Origin: Deinococcus sp. JMULE3 | GTDB lineage: Bacteria > Deinococcota > Deinococci > Deinococcales > Deinococcaceae | Length of the DNA: 64,000 nt | NCBI RefSeq assembly: GCF_013337115.1 | Contig: NZ_SGWE01000005.1 | Location: forward strand, 276,307 to 340,306 | Direction of reading: 5' to 3' | Part shown: positions 44,219-52,883 of the stretch, in pieces | How the letters are laid out: every line of letters begins with the position of its first letter | How positions within the stretch are numbered: position 1 is the stretch's first letter | Notes under the pieces: model-generated | Seen by the model: only the letters and a program-made list of their open reading frames with translations | Told to the model about the DNA's origin: nothing | Database searches by the model: none | Program-made: the position numbers and the translations under genes

Positions 44219-44998
44219 TCAGTCTTTCCGGGTCTGTTGCCAGGTGGCGCGCAGGCTGTCGGGGAGGGGTGCGGTGCGAGGGTGGGCGGCGTACTCGTCG
44301 CAGATCCAGGCGTTCTCGATGATGTTGCCGGTGGAGGAGGGGAGGAGGGGCGTGTTGCTGTTCGTTTCGATCTGAAGGGGGAGGGCGGTGCCGTCGGGCG
44401 CGGTGAAGTGGATGGTGATGGCGGGGCAGACGATCTCGCCGGGGCGCAGGAGGTCGCGGCTGGGGATCTGGCCGATCTGCGCGCCTTCGGCGTTCAGGAC
44501 GGTGACGGGGCCGACATCGCTGGGCTGGGCGCTGACGAGGGTCCGGGCGCGGAGGTGTTCTCCGAAGCGCACGCCGAACACGGCGCACATGAGCGTGCAC
44601 AGCAGCAGCGCGGTGATCCAGGTGCGGGGGCGCCGGGTGGGCGCGGTGACGCCCTCCCGGACGAGGCGCGCGGGTCGGTAGCGCGTGAGGGGGCGGGCGA
44701 CCCGCGCGCGCCGGGCGAGACTGCTGTCGGCGACGAACAGCGCGGCGAGGTACAGGGGCAGGGTCGTGACCTGCGCGAGCAGGACGTTGATCACGCCCTC
44801 TCGGCCGGGGTCGGTGTACGCGGACGCCGCGCCGAACACGACGGGAACGGCCAGCAGGACGGCGAACATGCCGCCGCAGCCCAGGCTGAAGAACGGCATG
44901 GTCTGTTCCGCGGCCGAGCGGCGGCGCAGCAGCAGGGTCGCGGTGATCAGCAGGGCCGCGCTGATCAGGGACACGGGGTGCAGGTACGGGGCGGTCAC
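44219..44998 (-). CDS. Four-segment membrane protein, unknown function
   Basis: A 259-residue membrane protein. Hydrophobic segments are visible at about 5-24, 38-60, 75-98 and 130-148, followed by an extracytoplasmic C-terminal domain of about 110 residues ('VTVLNAEGAQIGQIPSRDLL', 'ICDEYAAHP'). The GTG start overlaps the upstream gene's stop by 4 nt, so the two are co-translated. No family recognised. Confidence 0.65.
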   Translation of the reverse strand: MTAPYLHPVSLISAALLITATLLLRRRSAAEQTMPFFSLGCGGMFAVLLAVPVVFGAASAYTDPGREGVINVLLAQVTTLPLYLAALFVADSSLARRARVARPLTRYRPARLVREGVTAPTRRPRTWITALLLCTLMCAVFGVRFGEHLRARTLVSAQPSDVGPVTVLNAEGAQIGQIPSRDLLRPGEIVCPAITIHFTAPDGTALPLQIETNSNTPLLPSSTGNIIENAWICDEYAAHPRTAPLPDSLRATWQQTRKD

Positions 44999-46272
44999 GG
45001 GCGCTCCCGGGGGTCGGTGGTGAGGTCCGGGGTGGATTCGAAGCGGCCGGTGACGACCTGCAGGTGGGAACCGCGCCGCAGCAGGGTGAATTCGTCGCCG
45101 GGTTTGAGGGTCACCCGGCCGATCTGGCATGCTTCCACGGCGCGGTAGATGGGGGCGTAGGGGGGTTCGTCGCTGTGCCCGACGGCCTCGCCGTCTGCCC
45201 GGGTGGCGTAGGCGAGGTCCACGCCCTCCCTGGCGCAGCGCGTCTCGGCGTCCCGCAGCAGGGTCAGGGCGTCGCCGGGCGCGCTGAGTGCCTGCCAGAA
45301 GCGTGCCAGGGCGCGCGTGGCGTGCGGGTCGCGTTTCAGCTGGTCGCGGATGCGGGGGTCGGACGCGCACCACGGTTCACGGACCCACAGCGGTTCGCGG
45401 GGCGCAGTGGCTGCGTGGTGGCTGGAGGCGCGGTGGGTGGCGGCCGGCCGTTCGGCTTCCGGGGGCGCCGGTGGAACGCGCGGCTGCTCGGGGGCCGGTT
45501 CGGGCAGGGGCGCGCCGAGTGCGGCGGCGGGGACGCTGGTCGTCAGGACCGGCATGGACAGCCACTGCCCGAGCCGGTAGATGTCGGCCATCAGGTCGCG
45601 GGTGCGGTCCTCGATCAGTTCGTGCAGTTCGGCCGAGGCGCCCGGGGTGTACATCTGTTTCAGCGTGCGGCTTTCGAGTTCGGTGGCCTCGAACAGGGCG
45701 CGCAGGCGCGTGGCGTGCGCCGCGTGGGCCGGGAGGACCGGTTGCGCGTCGAAGGCCACCATCACGCCGGTCAGGTGCGCCTGCGCCCGTTCCAGGGCGG
45801 CCATGAGCGCCGCGAGGTGCTCGGTCGGGCACGGTTCGACCGGGGACCAGTCCGGCAGGCTGACCGGCAGGGTGACGTGCGGGTCGTACGCCGGGTCCCG
45901 CTGCGCGAGGACGCTCCGTTCGAGCCACGTGGCGACCTGCGCGTAGTATGCGCGGGCCTGATCGGTCGTGACGCGCGGCGCGAAGCCCACCGTGTCCGGG
46001 TTGGCGGCCGCGTCCGCTTCCAGGAGCGTGTCGGCGAGCGTCTGCAGGATGAACGCGTTCCACAGGCACAGCGTCGCGAGCTGCTCGTGGCGGGGCTGAT
46101 CCCACCACGAGCGTCCGGTGCCGCGCAGCATGAACCGCCGGGATTCGGCCTCGTCCAGCATGGGGTGGATGCTCGCGCCGGCCCGCTGATACGCGTCGAG
46201 GATCTCGGTGCTGACCTCGCCGCGCAGGCGGGCGCGCAGGCGGGTCATCAGGTCGGGTGGCGGGCGGGTCAC
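44995..46272 (-). CDS. Hypothetical protein with proline-rich linker
   Basis: A 425-residue soluble protein. The N-terminal half is helical (residues 1-240, including 'TLCLWNAFILQTLADTLLEAD'). A Pro/Ala/His-rich linker occupies about 250-290, and a second helical domain ends in strands ('IGRVTLKPGDEFTLLRRGSHLQVVTG'). No signal peptide. The GTG start follows a TAGCCT box by 7 nt (leaderless). It is coupled to the downstream membrane protein, suggesting a two-component complex of unknown role. Confidence 0.65.
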   Translation of the reverse strand: MTRPPPDLMTRLRARLRGEVSTEILDAYQRAGASIHPMLDEAESRRFMLRGTGRSWWDQPRHEQLATLCLWNAFILQTLADTLLEADAAANPDTVGFAPRVTTDQARAYYAQVATWLERSVLAQRDPAYDPHVTLPVSLPDWSPVEPCPTEHLAALMAALERAQAHLTGVMVAFDAQPVLPAHAAHATRLRALFEATELESRTLKQMYTPGASAELHELIEDRTRDLMADIYRLGQWLSMPVLTTSVPAAALGAPLPEPAPEQPRVPPAPPEAERPAATHRASSHHAATAPREPLWVREPWCASDPRIRDQLKRDPHATRALARFWQALSAPGDALTLLRDAETRCAREGVDLAYATRADGEAVGHSDEPPYAPIYRAVEACQIGRVTLKPGDEFTLLRRGSHLQVVTGRFESTPDLTTDPRERP

Positions 46273-46352
46273 GCTGCGCAGGCTAGCGTGCGTCGCCGCG
46301 CCGCTCGTGCCGATCTGACCGGGGGTCTCGCCTCCCGCTACTCTGGGCGGGT

Positions 46353-48350
46353 ATGGCGACGCTGGTGATTGTCGAGAGCCCCGCGAAAGCCCGGAAGATC
46401 GCGGGGCTGCTCGGGGCGGGGTTCGTGGTGCGGGCGTCGCTGGGGCACGTGCGGGACCTGCCGGGCTCGAAGGCGGAGATTCCCGAACGGTACCGGGCCG
46501 AGCCGTGGGCGAACCTGGGCGTGAACCCGGAGACGTTCGCGCCGATCTACGTCGTGCCTGCGGGGAAGCAGGCGACCGTGCGGGAGTTGCGGCAGCTGGC
46601 GGCGAGGGCCGACCGGGTGCTGTTCGCGTCCGACATGGACCGCGAGGGCGAGGCGATCTCGTACCACCTCAGCCGCCTGCTGGGGGTCGAGCAGCCCACC
46701 CGGATGGTGTTCACCGAGATCACGCGCGAGGCGTTGCAGGCGGCGCTGCGCTCCACCCGCCCGCTGGACCTGCACCTCGTGGCGGCGCAGGAGGCCCGGC
46801 GGGTCATCGACCGGCTGGTGGGCTACGGCGTCAGTCCGCTGCTGTGGGGCAGCGTGGGCGGGAAACTCAGCGCGGGGCGCGTGCAGAGCGCGGCGTTGAT
46901 GCTGGTCGCGCAGCGGGAGATGGCCCGCATGCGCTTCCGCCCCGCGACGTTCTGGTCCATCCGCGCGGACGTCCTCACCCGCCCGAAGTTCACGGCGACC
47001 GTCACGCGGGTGCGCAGCAGCGAGCACCCGCAGGGACTGCCCATCGCGCGTTCCGGGGATTACACGCAGGACGGCGCCCTGAAGGCCGGCGTGCAGGTCC
47101 TGGAGATGACGGACGGGCAGGCCAGCGCCCTGAGCGCCTACCTGGACGGGCGGGAGGCGACTGTCACCAGCGTGGACGTCACCGAGACCCGCACGCGCCC
47201 CGCGCCGCCCTTCATCACGAGCACCCTGCAGCAGGCCGGGGGGCGGCTGAACCTCAGCGCGAAGGGCGTCATGGACGCCGCCCAGCGCCTGTACGAGGGG
47301 GGGTACATCACGTACATGCGCACCGACTCCCCGGCGCTGTCCGACGAGGCGCTGACCGAGGCCCGCCGCGAGGCCACGCGCCTGTTCGGTCCGGGGGCGG
47401 TGCCCGCGCAGCCCCGGCAGTACGCGACCCGCAACCCCGGCGCGCAGGAGGCGCACGAGGCGATCCGGCCCGCCGGGACGAGCTGGCGCGCCCCCGCCGC
47501 GACCGGCCTGAGCGGCGCCGACCTGGACGTGTACACCCTGATCTACCAGCGCACCGTCGCGTCCCAGATGACCGACGCCGTGTTCGACAGGACGGCCGTG
47601 ACCCTCACCTGCGGCGCCGCCACCCTGGGCGCGCAGGGCCGCGTCCTGAAGGAGGCGGGGTTCCGGCAGCTCCTGCAGGACGACGACCCGAAGGACGAGC
47701 AGCGCCTCCCGGCCCTTGCGGCGGGGCAGCGGTTCCCGCTCAAAGCCCGTCCCCCCGAGGGCAAGAAGACGTCCGCCCCGACCCGCTTCACCGAGGCGAC
47801 CCTGGTGCAGGCCATGGAGAAGGCCGGGATCGGGCGGCCCAGCACGTACGCGCAGACCCTCGCGACCCTGCAGACGCGCGACTACGTCCGCCTGTCGGGG
47901 CGGCACCTCGCCGTGACGGCCGTGGGCCTGCTCGTCGCGACGTACCTCGCGCGGCAGGTGCCGGACGTCACGCAGCAGGGCTTCACCGCGACCATGGAAG
48001 CCGGACTGGACGACGTCGCCGCCGGGAAAACCACCCGCGTGGCGTACCTGACGCGCTTCTGGACCGACGGGCTGTCGCAGACGATCCGCCGGGCGTCCCG
48101 CGACGCGCCGAACCTCCCCCTCCCGCACCTGGACGGCACGCGACTGCGCGCCGCGGGCAGCGGACCGCATCTCGTCCGCGCCGGGCAGAGCGTCCCCCTG
48201 CCCCCGCAGGTCATCCCGGCCGACCTGGACGACACGCAGGCCAGCGCGATCCTCCAGGGCACCTGGACGGAAAAGGCCCGCCCGGCACGCCGGACCGGCG
48301 AGAAGACCAGCGCGGGCCGCGCCCGGTCCCGCAAGACGACCCCCCCCTGA
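46353..48350 (+). CDS. topA: DNA topoisomerase I (type IA)
   Basis: A 665-residue type IA topoisomerase that relaxes negatively supercoiled DNA. It has the TOPRIM domain ('TLVIVESPAKARKIAGLLG', 'DMDREGEAISYHL'), 'LSAGRVQSAAL', the catalytic tyrosine Y321 in 'GYITYMRTDS', and 'AHEAIRP'. The protein ends after the core and a basic tail; the C-terminal zinc-ribbon repeats of many TopA proteins are absent. The ATG lies 8 nt after a TACTCT box, consistent with a leaderless transcript. Confidence 0.95.
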   Translation: MATLVIVESPAKARKIAGLLGAGFVVRASLGHVRDLPGSKAEIPERYRAEPWANLGVNPETFAPIYVVPAGKQATVRELRQLAARADRVLFASDMDREGEAISYHLSRLLGVEQPTRMVFTEITREALQAALRSTRPLDLHLVAAQEARRVIDRLVGYGVSPLLWGSVGGKLSAGRVQSAALMLVAQREMARMRFRPATFWSIRADVLTRPKFTATVTRVRSSEHPQGLPIARSGDYTQDGALKAGVQVLEMTDGQASALSAYLDGREATVTSVDVTETRTRPAPPFITSTLQQAGGRLNLSAKGVMDAAQRLYEGGYITYMRTDSPALSDEALTEARREATRLFGPGAVPAQPRQYATRNPGAQEAHEAIRPAGTSWRAPAATGLSGADLDVYTLIYQRTVASQMTDAVFDRTAVTLTCGAATLGAQGRVLKEAGFRQLLQDDDPKDEQRLPALAAGQRFPLKARPPEGKKTSAPTRFTEATLVQAMEKAGIGRPSTYAQTLATLQTRDYVRLSGRHLAVTAVGLLVATYLARQVPDVTQQGFTATMEAGLDDVAAGKTTRVAYLTRFWTDGLSQTIRRASRDAPNLPLPHLDGTRLRAAGSGPHLVRAGQSVPLPPQVIPADLDDTQASAILQGTWTEKARPARRTGEKTSAGRARSRKTTPP

Positions 48351-48367
48351 CCCCGGAGGGGCGCGCC

Positions 48368-50332
48368 TCAGCTGGCCGAATCGGAGGGTGTCAGGAGGCC
48401 CAGCGCGGCGCGGTACGTGAACTGCGCGACGGTCACCGTGAGGTTCGCCGCGGCGCACTCGAGGTCCACGGGCGACCCGTCGCTCAGGCCCGTGAATTCC
48501 ACCCAGGTGTCCTGCGGGCACTCGATCCGCTCGTCGTGCAGCGCGCCCGGCGGCCGGGTGCGGATGGTGACCGGCACCTGCGCCCGGTCGGACTGCACGT
48601 GCAGGACGGCCGTCCAGCGGTACAGGCCCGCGCCGGGCGGCTCGGCGCGCACGGTCAGCCGGGGCGGCGCGCCCGGTCCGCCCAGGCGCACCACGCTGAA
48701 GCCCTGCCCGTCCCGCACGAGGTGGTACCCGCCGCCCAGCGCGCGCGGCGCCGCGTCACCGACCGCCGCCTGGGTTCCGCTCGCGGCGCGCAGCTCACTG
48801 TGCCACGCGCCGGTCACCTCTGCCCGGTCGGTGGGCTGCGCCGGGCCCCCGCGCAGGGCCAGCCGGTCGGCGGCACTCAGCTGTCCCGCCAAGGCCGCGC
48901 GCTGCAGTTCACTGCGGAACGCCACCGGCAGGTCACGGTCCACCGGACGGTCGGGGGTGAGGTCGGGCAGGGTCACGGTGATCCGCTCGGGACTGAACAC
49001 CAGCAGGCCCTCCCTGAGCGCCTCCCGGACGATCCCGGCGTCCGCTCCCAGCGCCGCCGTCGCCGCCGCCGCCGTGAACGGTGCCGGCAGGGCCGCGAGC
49101 CGCGCCAGGGCGTCCGCGCTGCCCGGCAGGGCCGACTCGACCTCGGCGAGCAGCCCGGCGCGCAGTTCGGGCGGCAGGCGCACCCGGCGGTTCCAGGCGC
49201 TCAGGTGCGGCGCGATGGCCCGCGCGGCCGGCCACCATCCTTCGGACTGCCGCCACAGTTCCAGTGCTCCGCCCGGCGCGGCGTGTGGCAGCAGCGGCGC
49301 GAGGTCCTGCGGGGCAGGCAGCGGCGTGTCCTGCACCAGCAGCCGGTCCCCGACACCCAGCGCCTCCAGCTGTCGCCGCAGGTGCGGCGCGGCGGGCGGC
49401 GTGCAGATCAGCACCACCATGAGCGCTGCGGGCCAGTTCAGCAGGAACGACAGCAGGCGCACGCTGCGCCCGTCGAGCCGCTCGGCGTTCCGGATCACGA
49501 ACGCCACGGGGCGCCCCAGCCGCGCGAGCAGCGGACTGAGCCGCACCAGATCCTGCTCCGGGTCGCTGGCACCGGCCAGGACGCGATCGGCGTGGTCCTG
49601 CGCGTCACCGGACAGCAGGGGCCGCACCTGCAGCACCAGGGACGCCAGCAGGTGCGCGCTCGACGCGGCGCCCGACACGGTCACGGGCGTCCAGCCGCCC
49701 GACTGCAGCGCCTCCTGAACGGTCCGCAGGCGACCGCTGCCCGGTCGGCCCACCTGCAGCAGCACCTGCGGGACCTGCCCGGCGCGGTTCAGCAGTGACC
49801 CGACCGCGCCTGGCGGGACGGGCCGCTCGGGCAGCGTGACGTTCAGCCGCTGGGCGCACGCCCGGATCAGACCGAGGTTGTCCGCGCGTCCCGCCGAGAG
49901 TTCCGCGCGGGTCGCGAGTGCCTGCCGGACGCGGTCCAGCAGCGCCGCCCGCTGATCGGTCAGCCACGCCGTCCACTCCGGCAGCGCCGGGTCGTCCAGG
50001 CCGGTCAGCGGCAACTGCGCCCGCGCCAGCCACCCGTCGAGCGGCGCGTGCCAGTCGGCCTCCCAGGCGTCCAGGTCGGTCGGGAGGACCGCGTGCAGCA
50101 GCGGCGCCTTCGGCGGGGCCACCTCGGTCCCCTGGCGGCGCAGCATGGTCAGTTCCACCCGCAGGTTCTGCAGGCCGTCCGACTGGGGCCACAGCAGCCG
50201 CGCGACCGCCGAGCGGTGCTGCGGCCGCCCGGTCAGCGTGAGGTAGGTGAGCAGCATCAGTGATTTGCGTGATGCGGGGACGGCTGTCGCTTCCCGACAT
50301 AGCCGCGTCGCGCCGAGTACCGTTAACGTCAC
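48368..50332 (-). CDS. SARP/AfsR-like transcriptional regulator
   Basis: A 654-residue protein. The N-terminal winged helix plus BTAD-like region is 'TLTVLGATRL', 'SRKSLMLLTYLTLTGRPQHR', 'LLWPQSDGLQNLRVELTMLR'. A STAND-like ATPase region follows with a degenerate P-loop ('LLQVGRPGSGRLRTVQEAL') and 'AFVIRNAERLDG', then a long C-terminal region with a beta-rich end ('VPVTIRTRPPGALHDERIE'). GTG at 50332 is preferred ('GGAG' 7 nt upstream) over ATG 50338. It is divergent from the pilus operon, whose promoter carries phased direct repeats, the type of site SARPs bind. Confidence 0.8.
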   Translation of the reverse strand: MTLTVLGATRLCREATAVPASRKSLMLLTYLTLTGRPQHRSAVARLLWPQSDGLQNLRVELTMLRRQGTEVAPPKAPLLHAVLPTDLDAWEADWHAPLDGWLARAQLPLTGLDDPALPEWTAWLTDQRAALLDRVRQALATRAELSAGRADNLGLIRACAQRLNVTLPERPVPPGAVGSLLNRAGQVPQVLLQVGRPGSGRLRTVQEALQSGGWTPVTVSGAASSAHLLASLVLQVRPLLSGDAQDHADRVLAGASDPEQDLVRLSPLLARLGRPVAFVIRNAERLDGRSVRLLSFLLNWPAALMVVLICTPPAAPHLRRQLEALGVGDRLLVQDTPLPAPQDLAPLLPHAAPGGALELWRQSEGWWPAARAIAPHLSAWNRRVRLPPELRAGLLAEVESALPGSADALARLAALPAPFTAAAATAALGADAGIVREALREGLLVFSPERITVTLPDLTPDRPVDRDLPVAFRSELQRAALAGQLSAADRLALRGGPAQPTDRAEVTGAWHSELRAASGTQAAVGDAAPRALGGGYHLVRDGQGFSVVRLGGPGAPPRLTVRAEPPGAGLYRWTAVLHVQSDRAQVPVTIRTRPPGALHDERIECPQDTWVEFTGLSDGSPVDLECAAANLTVTVAQFTYRAALGLLTPSDSAS

Positions 50333-50388
50333 GTTCATCTCCAGTGGTGTGAGGTCATTCGATGCCAAGACACTCCGATGGTAAGGAC

Positions 50389-50480
50389 TTTCACGCCCGC
50401 CAGTTGCCTCAAACGAGCGCCCCATTTCACGCCCGCCACTGTCGCGTTAAAACCCGCCCCCGCCCCTTTAACGCCCGCTT
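50389..50480. repeat. Phased direct repeats upstream of the pilus promoter
   Basis: TTTCACGCCCGCCA occurs at 50389 and 50425, with variants TTAAAACCCGCC (50447) and TTTAACGCCCGCTT (50467). The CCCGC cores of the last three begin at 50432, 50453 and 50474, exactly 21 bp apart (two helical turns), ending 25 nt before the -35 box. Likely activator sites. Confidence 0.7.
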
Positions 50481-50504
50481 TAATGCGCCGCCAGGGGAGG
50501 GGGT

Positions 50505-50534
50505 TTGACCACCTTCAGGCGACCCTCATACAGT
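50505..50534 (+). promoter_or_regulatory. Promoter of the chaperone-usher operon
   Basis: TTGACC (-35), an 18-nt spacer, TACAGT (-10), giving a leader of about 85 nt before the first subunit gene. The phased repeats lie directly upstream. Confidence 0.6.
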
Positions 50535-50627
50535 GCGAGGCACAGGTCAGGACGCAGGGTCACCGCTCACAGTCACAGCTTCCGGGGAGAAGCTGGGCAG
50601 TGTCCCCTTGACCGAAGGAAGGACCAC

Positions 50628-51050
50628 ATGAAGAAACTCCTGCTCATCGCCGCCGCCCTCACCGCCACCACCGCCAGCGCCGCCAGCCTCACGCAGACTG
50701 TGCAGGTGACGGCCAACGTCGTCAACGCCTGCCAGGTGGCTGGCGTGACCGACGGTTCGTTCACTTACGACGCCATCAACGGCATCACGAACGCCACCAA
50801 CGCCACGGCGACGTTCAGCTGCAACCGCGGCACGGTGCCTACCCTCGAGACCCCTCAAACTGGCGCCCTGACCTTCGGAACGAGCGGTCTGGATGCTGAA
50901 TATGAAATTGATAGCGATGGCGGCCTCAACGATGTTGGCGGTACCGATACGACCTTCACCGTCGAGGTTTCCGCTGATGCGGAGCAGTGGGACGTGACCA
51001 CCAGCACCACCGGGTACGTCGCCAACCTGGAAATCAAAGTCACCTTCTAA
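50628..51050 (+). CDS. Spore-coat-U-type pilus subunit 1
   Basis: A 140-residue exported subunit with a signal peptide ('LLLIAAALTATTASA') and an SCPU-type domain starting 'LTQTVQVTANVVNACQVAG'. Two cysteines (in 'ACQVAG' and 'FSCNRG') could form the conserved disulfide, and the C-terminal strand is 'ANLEIKVTF'. Such subunits build archaic (Csu-like) chaperone-usher fibres. 'AAGGAAGGA' precedes the ATG. It is probably the main subunit, being first in the operon. Confidence 0.85.
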   Translation: MKKLLLIAAALTATTASAASLTQTVQVTANVVNACQVAGVTDGSFTYDAINGITNATNATATFSCNRGTVPTLETPQTGALTFGTSGLDAEYEIDSDGGLNDVGGTDTTFTVEVSADAEQWDVTTSTTGYVANLEIKVTF

Positions 51051-51149
51051 ACCATCGTGACCTGACGGCCCGCGTCCGCCCCTCTTGGCGGTGCGGGCTG
51101 TCGGCACAGCAGTTCAGGGGCAAGATCACCCGCCTCATGAGGAACTGAC

Positions 51150-51647
51150 ATGCGTAGATACCTTCTGCTCTTTCCGCTGCTCCTGCTGCCCGCCCAGGCC
51201 GCCGGACTTTCCCAGACGGTGCAGGTCGGCGCGCAGGTGAACCGCGCCTGCGTCATCGCCCCTGCCAACCAGAATCCCAAGATCAACATGGATGACTACG
51301 AGGCAACAGCTTCGTACGGCACGAACTTCTTTGGTGAAGTAACCATTGACGTGTACTGCAACCGTGGCTCCTCGGCTCCCACCCGCAAACTCAATGGGAA
51401 TGACGTCGCCCTGAATTACGGCACGGCACTGACCACCACCCTGAACCGTAGTACTGGCCCAGGAACGCTCGACAGTCGCGTCTGGATGGTGCACCCCTCG
51501 ACGTACGTGTTGAACGACACTGCGTCGCAGTTCAACGGCGCTCAGGTCTACCCGACGAAAATCCGGGCTGGCTGGCCCACCACGCCCCAGTTCAATGCGC
51601 CGTCCGGGCAGTATGCCGGTACGGTGACCTTCACCGTGGAGTTCTGA
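51150..51647 (+). CDS. Spore-coat-U-type pilus subunit 2
   Basis: A 165-residue exported SCPU-type subunit with a signal peptide ('LLLFPLLLLPAQA'). The mature start 'LSQTVQVGAQVNRACVIA' parallels subunit 1. Cysteines lie in 'RACVIA' and 'VYCNRG', and the C-terminal strand is 'AGTVTFTVEF'. It is 99 nt downstream of subunit 1, the only sizeable gap in the operon. Probably a minor or alternative subunit. Confidence 0.85.
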   Translation: MRRYLLLFPLLLLPAQAAGLSQTVQVGAQVNRACVIAPANQNPKINMDDYEATASYGTNFFGEVTIDVYCNRGSSAPTRKLNGNDVALNYGTALTTTLNRSTGPGTLDSRVWMVHPSTYVLNDTASQFNGAQVYPTKIRAGWPTTPQFNAPSGQYAGTVTFTVEF

Positions 51648-51653
51648 ACCGGG

Positions 51654-52121
51654 ATGACGTCACGTTGCGTTTCTGGTCAGGTCGCCCGCTTCCCGGTGCG
51701 GCCTGACGTGCGCGGCGCCTGGCGGGCGTTGCTGCTGGGCGCGCTGCTGTCGGGGTGGGCAGCCGGAGCCGGGCCGTCCGGTTCGACCTGCACGGTGGCC
51801 AGCGCGGAGGGCACGGCGCTCGGGTCGTACCCGATCCTGACGCCGCTGCTGGGGACGGTGGCAGTCAAGACGACCGGGAACTGCAACGGGGCGCGCGTGA
51901 CGCTGTCCAGCGATGGCGGCACCGTGTCCGCGTCGGGGGTCTTCACGGGCTTCATGCGGCGCGGCACGTCGAAACTGCGGTACACGGTGACCGGCGCGGA
52001 CCGCCTGGTCGTGCAGGGGAACCTGAACGGCGTGACGTTCGGGGTGACGGTCCCGGCGGGGCAGTGGGGTGTGGTCAGCGGGGCGTACAGCGACACGTTG
52101 ACGCTGACGTTCACGTTCTGA
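51654..52121 (+). CDS. Spore-coat-U-type pilus subunit 3
   Basis: A 155-residue exported protein. The signal segment is 'WRALLLGALLSGWAAGA', the mature start contains 'STCTVASAEG', a second Cys lies in 'TTGNCNGA', and the C-terminal strands are 'SDTLTLTFTF'. It is more divergent than subunits 1 and 2 but of the same fold type. It starts 6 nt after subunit 2. A later internal GTG would shorten the N-terminus before the hydrophobic segment. Confidence 0.75.
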   Translation: MTSRCVSGQVARFPVRPDVRGAWRALLLGALLSGWAAGAGPSGSTCTVASAEGTALGSYPILTPLLGTVAVKTTGNCNGARVTLSSDGGTVSASGVFTGFMRRGTSKLRYTVTGADRLVVQGNLNGVTFGVTVPAGQWGVVSGAYSDTLTLTFTF

Positions 52122-52175
52122 AACACGAGACGATTCATTTGGCCCGGTCCGGGCAAGGGAAGGGATTTTTCGCTC

Positions 52176-52883
52176 ATGAGGAAACAGGTGTTGGCGGTGC
52201 TGGCGGTCGTGGCGGCCCTGGTTGGGGTCGGGGGGGCCGCAGCGGCGGGGTTCGTGCTCAGTCCGGTGACGATGTCGGTGAATCCGGCCGAGTCGCTCTC
52301 GACGTTCACGACGGTCACGAATTCCGAGGAGAAGCCGGTGGAGTTCACGGCGGAGGTCATGCTGTGGACGCAGAAGGACGGCAAGGAGGTGCTGACGCCC
52401 GCGCGGGACGCGCTGGTGAGTCCCATGCGGTTCAAGGTGGCGCCCGGGAAGGCGCAGGTGGTGAGGATCGCGCTGCGGAGCACGCCGAAGGTGTCGTCCG
52501 TGACGTACCGACTGGTGTTGCGTCAGGAACTGCAGCCCGAGGCGGCGACCGAGGGACGGTCGAGCGTGACGCCGCGGTACGTGTTCAGCCTGCCGGTTTT
52601 CGTGGAGAAACCGGACGCGCGCCCGGCGCTGAGCGTGACGGCGCAGCGGGTGGACGGCCGGGTGCAGCTGGTGTTCCGGAACGTGGGGTCGGGGTACGCG
52701 GTGCTGCGGCAGATGCAGGTGGTGGCCGGTGAGCGGCGCGCGGACCTGGGGAACCAGTACGTGCTGCCGGGCTCGACGATGATCGTGACGCTCCCGGCGG
52801 AACTCGCGGGCGTGTCGGGACTGGTGCTGACCGGGCAGGACGCGGATCAGAAGGTCACGCGCGTGAACGTGAATGTCCCCTGA
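52176..52883 (+). CDS. Pilus periplasmic chaperone (PapD-like)
   Basis: A 235-residue exported chaperone. A signal peptide ('VLAVVAALVGVGGAAAA') precedes the N-terminal Ig-like domain: 'FVLSPVTMSVNPAESLSTFTTVTN', 'MRFKVAPGKAQVVRIALR', 'SSVTYRLVLRQEL'. A second beta domain follows. The 'P-x-x-x-x-V.PG..Q.VR' pattern is the PapD/FimC signature. It would stabilise the three subunits in the periplasm by donor-strand complementation. It overlaps the usher gene by 11 nt. Confidence 0.9.
   Translation: MRKQVLAVLAVVAALVGVGGAAAAGFVLSPVTMSVNPAESLSTFTTVTNSEEKPVEFTAEVMLWTQKDGKEVLTPARDALVSPMRFKVAPGKAQVVRIALRSTPKVSSVTYRLVLRQELQPEAATEGRSSVTPRYVFSLPVFVEKPDARPALSVTAQRVDGRVQLVFRNVGSGYAVLRQMQVVAGERRADLGNQYVLPGSTMIVTLPAELAGVSGLVLTGQDADQKVTRVNVNVP

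Noticed and set aside
46505..49798. Open frame of 1097 codons overlapping topA and the SARP-like gene
   Set aside because: It runs in a different frame of topA and antisense to the regulator, with Arg/Pro/Gly-rich low-complexity sequence.
50389..50480. Possible CRISPR-like array
   Set aside because: The units are only about 12-14 bp, imperfect and 21 bp apart, with no spacers; they fit activator sites better.
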